Below are positions 5,850 through 10,667 of a DNA stretch of 10,667 bases, piece after piece (position 1 is the first letter of the stretch; each line of letters starts with the position of its first letter). Where the stretch lies: the NCBI GenBank assembly GCA_023389535.1, contig JAEWEH010000209.1:1-10667 (forward strand). Direction: 5' to 3'. The translations under genes were made by a program, and so were the position numbers. A model generated the notes under the pieces. That model did no database searches. It saw only the letters and a list, made by a program, of their open reading frames with translations, and was not told the DNA's origin. Source of the DNA: Pseudomonadota bacterium. Lineage in GTDB: Bacteria; Pseudomonadota; Gammaproteobacteria; Burkholderiales; Burkholderiaceae_B.

Positions 5850-6953
5850 ATGCACACGATACCAACCCCCTATTACCTCATAGACAGATCCGCGCTGCAG
5901 CGCAATCTCGACACCATAGACTACATACGCAAACACTCCGGCGCCAAGCTGCTGTTGGCGCTGAAATGCTTTGCGACCTGGTCGGTATTTGACCAGATGC
6001 GTCAGTACATGGACGGCACTACGTCCTCGTCGCTATATGAAGTCAAGCTTGGCTACCAGAAGTTCGGCGGTGAAACCCATGCATACAGCGTGGCTTACGC
6101 CGACCATGAGATCGAAGAGGTCGTGGCGAACTGCGACAAGATCATCTTCAACTCGATCAGCCAGCTGGAACGCTACGCGCCCTTTGCCAAGGACAAGCCC
6201 ATAGGCCTGCGCCTGAATCCTGGCATCAGTTGTGCGGGCTTTGACCTGGCCGACCCCGCGCGCGCCCACAGCCGCCTGGGCGAAGGCGACCCGGAACGCA
6301 TCCTGGCCATGGTGGACCGGCTGGATGGCGTCATGATCCACAACAACTGCGAGAACGACGACTTCGCCCGTTTCGACGAACTGCTGACGCAGGTCGAACA
6401 ACGCTATGGCGCCATTCTGCGCCGGCTGAAATGGGTCAGCCTGGGCGGCGGCATCAGCTTTACCGCCGCGGGTTATCCCGTGGACCAATTGTGCGAACGC
6501 CTGCGCCGCTTCGCCCAGGACTACGACGTTCAGGTATACCTGGAACCTGGCGAGGCCGCCGTGCGCCACAGCACGACGCTGGAAGTCAGCGTCCTGGATA
6601 TCGGATTCAACGGCAAGCACCTGGCCGTCGTGGACAGCTCGACCGAAGCCCACATGCTGGACCTGCTGATCTATCGCGAAACCGCCCCGATCGGCGATGG
6701 CGGCGGCGATCATCGGTACATGGTCTGCGGCAAGACATGCCTGGCCGGCGACATCTTCGGCGAGGCGTCCTTTGCGGCGCCCTTGCAAGTAGGCGACCGT
6801 ATTTCCATAGGTGATGCCGGCGGCTACACCATGGTCAAGAAAAACTGGTTCAACGGCGTTCACATGCCGGCGATCGCTGTTAAAGAAGCCGATGGCTCCG
6901 TGCGCGTTGTGCGCGAATTTTCCTTTGACGATTACGTCAACAGTCTGTCCTGA
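5850..6953 (+). CDS. nspC: Carboxynorspermidine/carboxyspermidine decarboxylase
   Basis: This 367-residue cytoplasmic PLP enzyme of the alanine racemase-fold group IV decarboxylases removes the carboxyl group of carboxynorspermidine or carboxyspermidine to give norspermidine or spermidine. Visible landmarks: the PLP Schiff-base lysine Lys39 in LLALKCF; HNNCEND (164-170); the phosphate-binding loop SLGGGISF (197-204); EPGEA (232-236); CGKTCLAGD (293-301) with catalytic Cys297; and DAGGYTMVKKNWFNG near the C-terminus. Length and motif order are those of the family. It begins 6 nt after the XRE stop and ends 36 bp before the dehydrogenase ATG. The true diamine backbone (putrescine or diaminopropane) cannot be told from sequence; spermidine is the commoner bacterial product. 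Confidence 0.93.
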   Translation: MHTIPTPYYLIDRSALQRNLDTIDYIRKHSGAKLLLALKCFATWSVFDQMRQYMDGTTSSSLYEVKLGYQKFGGETHAYSVAYADHEIEEVVANCDKIIFNSISQLERYAPFAKDKPIGLRLNPGISCAGFDLADPARAHSRLGEGDPERILAMVDRLDGVMIHNNCENDDFARFDELLTQVEQRYGAILRRLKWVSLGGGISFTAAGYPVDQLCERLRRFAQDYDVQVYLEPGEAAVRHSTTLEVSVLDIGFNGKHLAVVDSSTEAHMLDLLIYRETAPIGDGGGDHRYMVCGKTCLAGDIFGEASFAAPLQVGDRISIGDAGGYTMVKKNWFNGVHMPAIAVKEADGSVRVVREFSFDDYVNSLS

Positions 6954-6989
6954 CAGCACTGCTCTTATTTTGAATTGGGGGATTATCCA

Positions 6990-8387
6990 ATGAAACGCAA
7001 TGTCCTTATTATCGGTGCTGGCGGCGTAGCGCATGTAGCGGCCCACAAATGCGCACAGAACAACATTTTGCTGGGCGACATCCATATCGCATCGCGCACG
7101 CTCAGTAAATGTCAGGCCATTATTGCCTCGATCAAGGAAAAAGACAGCCAGCGCGGCCCCGGACGCCTTCAGGCCCACGAGCTGGATGCGCTGGACATCG
7201 AAGCCACGAAGGCTTTGATCCGTTCGACAAACAGCCAGATCGTCCTGAACCTCGGTTCGCCCTTCTTGAACATGTCGGTCTTGCAAGCCTGCATCGAGAC
7301 CGGGGCGGCTTATCTGGATACCGCCATCCATGAAGATCCCGCCAAGGTATGCGAAACGCCGCCCTGGTACGACAACTATGAATGGAAGCGCCGCGAGGCT
7401 TGTCAGCAAGCTGGCGTAACGGCCATATTGGGCGCCGGCTTCGACCCGGGCGTCGTGAATGCTTACGGACGTTACGCCATGGACACCTACTTCGACAAAG
7501 TCGACTCGATCGACATCATCGACATCAACGCCGGCAGCCATGGCCGCTACTTCGCCACCAACTTCGACCCGGAAATCAACTTCCGCGAATTCACTTCCAC
7601 GGTCTGGTCCTGGGAAGACAGCCAATGGAAAGCCAACGCCATGTTCGAACGGCGCCAGGACTGGGACATGCCCGTGGTCGGCAAGAACACCACTTACCTG
7701 ACCGGCCACGATGAATTGCACTCCATGTCGAAGAATCTCGGTGTACCGAATATTCGATTCTGGATGGGCTTCGGAGACCACTACATCAATGTGTTCACGG
7801 TCCTGAAAAATCTGGGGCTATTGTCTGAACAACCCGTGCGCACTGCCGAAGGCCTGGAGGTCGTGCCTCTGAAGGTCGTCAAGGCCGTATTGCCCGACCC
7901 CGCTTCGCTGGCTGCCGGCTATACCGGCAAAACCTGCATCGGCGACCTGGTCAAGGGCACCAAGAACGGCCAGCCGCAGGAAGTCCTGATCTACAACATT
8001 TGCGATCACGAGGAAAGCTACGCAGAAGTCGGCAGCCAGGCCATCTCCTACACGGCGGGGGTTCCTGCCGTGGCGGCAGCCATGTTGATTGCCGACGGCG
8101 CCTGGGATGTCGGCCATATGGCAAACGTGGAAGAACTCGACCCGAAGCCTTTCATCGAGCTCATGAATCGCATCGGCTTGGTGACGCGCGTGCGTGACGC
8201 GCGCGGCGATCGCGTCCTGCATCCTCAGGACGAGGCCGCTGTCACGGCCAGCCCGCCCAAGCGCACACAGAAGGTTTCTGCCCACTATTACGCCAAACCC
8301 GAGCGTGCCCTTTCCGAACGCCGCCCGTTCGTCAACCAGGTCCTGGCGAGCGACAAACACGTGGCGTCCAATCGCGACCTTTCCTAG
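6990..8387 (+). CDS. Carboxynorspermidine/carboxyspermidine dehydrogenase (saccharopine dehydrogenase family)
   Basis: This 465-residue cytoplasmic oxidoreductase condenses L-aspartate semialdehyde with a diamine using NADPH, making the substrate for the decarboxylase just upstream. The N-terminus has a Rossmann dinucleotide loop, VLIIGAGGVAHVAAHKC (about residues 5-21). Further family blocks are AYLDTAIHEDP, GAGFDPGVVNAY, DINAGSHGRYFATNFDPEINFREF, SKNLGVPNIRFWMGFG and GYTGKTCIGDLVKGTKNG. GGGGGA seven bases before the ATG sets the start; an in-frame TTG at 6975 overlaps that site and is rejected. From memory, relatives end near the segment RDARGDR (about residue 408). Here a polar tail of some 57 residues follows (starting VLHPQDEAAV), which I cannot match to a domain. 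A strong terminator follows 20 bp after the stop. Confidence 0.9.
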   Translation: MKRNVLIIGAGGVAHVAAHKCAQNNILLGDIHIASRTLSKCQAIIASIKEKDSQRGPGRLQAHELDALDIEATKALIRSTNSQIVLNLGSPFLNMSVLQACIETGAAYLDTAIHEDPAKVCETPPWYDNYEWKRREACQQAGVTAILGAGFDPGVVNAYGRYAMDTYFDKVDSIDIIDINAGSHGRYFATNFDPEINFREFTSTVWSWEDSQWKANAMFERRQDWDMPVVGKNTTYLTGHDELHSMSKNLGVPNIRFWMGFGDHYINVFTVLKNLGLLSEQPVRTAEGLEVVPLKVVKAVLPDPASLAAGYTGKTCIGDLVKGTKNGQPQEVLIYNICDHEESYAEVGSQAISYTAGVPAVAAAMLIADGAWDVGHMANVEELDPKPFIELMNRIGLVTRVRDARGDRVLHPQDEAAVTASPPKRTQKVSAHYYAKPERALSERRPFVNQVLASDKHVASNRDLS

Positions 8388-8407
8388 ATAGCCGTAAATC
8401 CATTGCC

Positions 8408-8442
8408 GCGGCCACCTCGCTCAGGGTGGCCGCAGCTGTTTT
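8408..8442 (+). terminator. Intrinsic terminator of the polyamine operon
   Basis: GCGGCCACC (8408-8416) pairs perfectly with GGTGGCCGC (8425-8433) around an 8-nt loop, followed by AGCTGTTTT. It begins 20 bp after the dehydrogenase stop and lies just before the converging end of rlmD (8448). The stem can also form in leftward RNA, but no T tract follows it in that direction. Confidence 0.8.
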
Positions 8443-8447
8443 GGGCT

Positions 8448-9755
8448 TCAGTCCCGATCGAACACCGCTATCGATTCCACATGGGCGGTATGCGCGAACA
8501 TGTTGATCGCCCCAGCGGAATCGAGGCGATAGTGGCCCTTGTGCACCAGGATGGCGGCATCGCGAGCCAGCGTGAGCGGATTGCAGGAAACATAGACTAT
8601 TCGCGTCGGTCGTTCTTGCCGCTCAAGCTGCGCCAAAGCTTCCGCCACGGCGCGCGCTCCTTCCCGGGGCGGATCGAGCAGCATGCGATCGTAGCGCCCC
8701 ATGGCGCGTAACGCCTCCGCATCAATAGTGAAAAGATCCCGCAGCTGGAACTTTGCCCTGCCATCCAGGCCGTGATCAGCGGCAGCCTGGCGTGCGCGCT
8801 CGACCAAGCCCGCGCTGGCCTCAATGCCCACCGCCGCCCGAACCCGCGTGGCCAGCGGCAAGGTGAAATTACCCAGGCCACAGAACAAGTCGGCGACACG
8901 GTCGCCGGCCTGCGCCTCCAGCAACGCCAACGCCCGCGATACCAAAGCCTGGTTGACGAGCGGATTGACCTGAGTGAAATCGGTTGGCCTATAAGCAATG
9001 CGCAAGGCAAATTCCGGCAAGCCATAAGCCAGCGCGTCCCAGCCTTGCGGCTCCAGCGGCGCGGCTGTTTGCGGGCCGCCAGGCTGCAGCCACCAGACAA
9101 CGGCGTGCCGCTGCCCGAAATCCGCCAAGCGGGCTATGTCCTGCTCCATCAGCGGGGCCAAGTGTCGCAGGACCAGCACAAGCGCCGTATCGCTCATTGC
9201 GACTTCGATTTGTGGCAGCCGATCAGGCGTGGACATCGCCAAGACCAGCCTGTGCAACGGCGTCAATAGTTCGGACACGCGCGGCGGCAACACCTGGCAG
9301 GCATGTATATCGCCGATGTAGCTGCTATTGCGCTGGTGGAAACCGATCAGCACCTGCCCGGTGTCGCGCAACATGCGCACCTTGAGCCGTGCGCGATATC
9401 GATAGCCCCAGGCCAGGCCGTACAGCGGCGGCAGGATGCGCCGCGGCCGCAAGGCCACCTGTGTAAAAGCGCCTTCCAGCATGCGCTGCTTCACCGCGAC
9501 CTGAGCGCCCGGCTCCAGGTGCTGCATGACGCAGCCTCCGCAAGTCCCGAAATGTGTGCAGCGCGGCCGTACCCGCTGCGGGGACGCACGCAGCAACGTG
9601 TTGATGCGCGCGATCTCGTGCTGTGCGCCGCTACGCTCGGTAACGACGGTAAGCCTTTCACCTGGCAAAGCGCCTTCGACAAAAACGGTTTTTTCGCCAC
9701 GCCGGGCGATGCCCCGGCCCAGGCGGTCCAGGGATTCAATGATGAGCTCGTCCAT
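8448..9755 (-). CDS. rlmD: 23S rRNA (uracil-1939-C5)-methyltransferase RlmD
   Basis: This 435-residue cytoplasmic RNA methyltransferase transfers a methyl group from SAM to C5 of U1939 in 23S rRNA. The order of parts is standard for the RumA/TrmA family. First is an N-terminal TRAM domain (about 1-55; IESLDRLGRGIARR, FVEGALPGE). Then come the iron-sulphur cysteines Cys66, Cys72, Cys75 (CTHFGTCGGC) and Cys153 (HACQVLPP). The SAM-binding block follows: DLFCGLGNFTLPLA from 289, IEAS at 311-314 and DPPR at 361-364. The nucleophile is Cys391 in SCNPLTLARD, and the catalytic Glu427 is in HTAHVESIAVF. Length is normal. The start at 9755 keeps the full TRAM domain, although no strong ribosome binding site precedes it. 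It converges on the polyamine operon terminator and has a leader region of its own upstream. RlmD rather than the paralogue RlmC is chosen from the TRAM domain. Confidence 0.93.
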   Translation of the reverse strand: MDELIIESLDRLGRGIARRGEKTVFVEGALPGERLTVVTERSGAQHEIARINTLLRASPQRVRPRCTHFGTCGGCVMQHLEPGAQVAVKQRMLEGAFTQVALRPRRILPPLYGLAWGYRYRARLKVRMLRDTGQVLIGFHQRNSSYIGDIHACQVLPPRVSELLTPLHRLVLAMSTPDRLPQIEVAMSDTALVLVLRHLAPLMEQDIARLADFGQRHAVVWWLQPGGPQTAAPLEPQGWDALAYGLPEFALRIAYRPTDFTQVNPLVNQALVSRALALLEAQAGDRVADLFCGLGNFTLPLATRVRAAVGIEASAGLVERARQAAADHGLDGRAKFQLRDLFTIDAEALRAMGRYDRMLLDPPREGARAVAEALAQLERQERPTRIVYVSCNPLTLARDAAILVHKGHYRLDSAGAINMFAHTAHVESIAVFDRD

Positions 9756-9820
9756 ACTGCAAAGCGCCGGCGCGCCTGTTGGTGCTATGCCTTACCATCC
9801 ATTAATTGGTTCAAGCCAAC

Positions 9821-9904
9821 GCCGCTACGGCCCCATAGCGGCTGTGCCGGCGGTGTGGATGGCAGACGTATTGTATAGCAGCGGCATGCAGGTATGGTGC
9901 ATGC
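9821..9904 (-). promoter_or_regulatory. Candidate rlmD promoter with dyad and leader hairpin
   Basis: On the minus strand TATACAAT (9877-9870) is a good -10 element. The -35 position falls inside a perfect dyad, GCATGCA (9884-9890) and TGCATGC (9898-9904), with a 7-bp spacer; no sigma-70 -35 hexamer is visible there. Transcription would give a leader of about 110 nt that contains a 7-pair hairpin (9821-9827 with 9836-9842, loop of 8). The promoter call rests on the -10 element and the position upstream of rlmD. Between here and 9970 there is also a GC-rich imperfect hairpin at 9905-9928. Confidence 0.35.
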
Positions 9905-9970
9905 GGACGGGCGGCGTGCCGGCCGTCCGGGCGGCCTGCCTGGAGCGTCAGCTTACGCCCCGACGACCTC

Positions 9971-10667
9971 TTAACGCACTACAAACCCGGCCCCAACGGG
10001 ATCGTTCCGGTCGATTACCCAGCGTGCGGTACCCAGAATGCTCGCCGTGCCCTTGACTGTGGGTCGTACACCCCGCTTGCCATTCAGGTCGACCTCGCCC
10101 AGCAAGCAGCCCTCGAAAGTGCCTGTGCCCAGCAGGCCTTCGGACTTGATCGGCTGGTTGAAGCCCATCTTGCCGCGTGCTTCGAACATGGCCATCATGG
10201 CGCTGGTGCCTGTGCCGCCGGGCGAGCGATCCAATTGGCCGCCGCTGAACACGTGCACGTTCTTGTACATCGCACCGGGCAATGTGGGCTCGTGCCAGAA
10301 CGTCATGAAGTTAAGGTCGGTGATGTGCTTTTGCGTCGGATGCTGAATTTTGTACTGTTTATTGAGCTGTTCACGAGCAATCAACCCCATTTCAATGAGC
10401 TCCTTGCCGTTATCCGGGGTGATGCGCAAGCCCGTCGACGACAGGTCGATGATGCCGAAGTAGTTGCCGCCCCATACGATATCGGCCTTCACATCGCCAT
10501 AAACCGGCAAAGTAATGGGCAAGTCCTGTGCTTCGACATACGCCGGAACGTTCTCAAAACGGGTGGACACCACTTTGTCGTCCACGGAATCCACTTCGGC
10601 CACCACCAAGCCGGCGGTCGTCTCGAACCGCACAATCGTCTTGCCGGTTTCACTGCGAGGCACCATG
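9971..10667 (-). CDS. Proline racemase superfamily enzyme (5'-partial)
   Basis: The frame is open to the right edge, so roughly the first 100 residues, including the first catalytic Cys block (MCGHG-type in the family), lie outside. The visible 231 residues show the family's C-terminal lobe: FETTAGLVVAEV, VWGGNYFGIIDL (with the Gly-Gly-Asn-Phe-type pocket), HVFSGGQLDRSPGGTGTSAMMAMF, and the closing pattern GTASILGTARWVIDRNDPVGAGF. Family members racemise or epimerise proline or hydroxyproline, or dehydrate trans-3-hydroxyproline. The second catalytic position, Cys in racemases and epimerases (DRSPCGTG) or Thr in the dehydratases, is Gly here (codon GGC at 10219-10217). The specific activity is therefore open. 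The Met at 10666 is internal, not the start. No hydroxyproline-pathway gene is in view beside it. Confidence 0.88.
   Translation of the reverse strand, partial: MVPRSETGKTIVRFETTAGLVVAEVDSVDDKVVSTRFENVPAYVEAQDLPITLPVYGDVKADIVWGGNYFGIIDLSSTGLRITPDNGKELIEMGLIAREQLNKQYKIQHPTQKHITDLNFMTFWHEPTLPGAMYKNVHVFSGGQLDRSPGGTGTSAMMAMFEARGKMGFNQPIKSEGLLGTGTFEGCLLGEVDLNGKRGVRPTVKGTASILGTARWVIDRNDPVGAGFVVR

Noticed and set aside
6033..7781. Very long minus-strand open frame (about 580 codons) opposite the polyamine genes
   Set aside because: It crosses two well-identified plus-strand genes and their gap; the openness comes from GC-rich codon use on the real strand.
9905..9928. GC-rich imperfect hairpin (GGACGG/CCGTCC with an inner CGG/CCG stem) downstream of the proline racemase homologue
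   Set aside because: It could slow leftward transcription, but it has a mismatch and no T tract, so I do not call a terminator.

Overview
The window looks like chromosomal DNA of a betaproteobacterium, most likely Burkholderiales and probably Alcaligenaceae (the Bordetella/Achromobacter/Pusillimonas neighbourhood). This rests on gene families and codon use read by eye, not on a database search. I see no rRNA or tRNA gene, CRISPR array, insertion sequence or prophage gene. Both end genes run off the window.

Layout, left to right. (1) 1-1860, minus strand: the first 620 codons of a large animal-type haem peroxidase with its full catalytic set; its C-terminus lies outside. (2) 1861-2322: a gene-poor stretch ending in a structured leader and a good -10 box ahead of a small DUF1059-type gene (2323-2538, plus). 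(3) 2657-5187, minus strand: a co-directional row made of an unrecognised six- or seven-pass membrane protein, two tandem paralogous exported LprI-type (DUF1311) proteins, and a possible 65-residue protein with a strong ribosome binding site. (4) A divergent control region at 5188-5456 with a dyad and an intrinsic terminator facing left. (5) 5457-8387, plus strand: an XRE-family regulator of the antitoxin type, then carboxynorspermidine/carboxyspermidine decarboxylase 6 nt later, then the matching dehydrogenase, closed by a strong intrinsic terminator. (6) 8448-9755, minus strand: RlmD, a 23S rRNA methyltransferase. (7) 9971-10667, minus strand: the C-terminal two thirds of a proline racemase superfamily enzyme.

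The clearest working unit is the polyamine operon. The dehydrogenase condenses aspartate semialdehyde with a diamine (putrescine or 1,3-diaminopropane), and the decarboxylase removes the carboxyl group to give spermidine or norspermidine. The XRE gene is packed so tightly against it that the two are almost certainly on one message, which suggests a dedicated regulator.

The least explained unit is the membrane protein plus two LprI-type proteins. Its layout suggests an envelope module, but no function can be assigned from sequence alone. Two sequence oddities deserve a check: the proline racemase homologue has Gly where the second catalytic Cys or Thr is expected, and an intrinsic terminator sits antisense in front of the XRE gene where no annotated minus-strand gene needs one.
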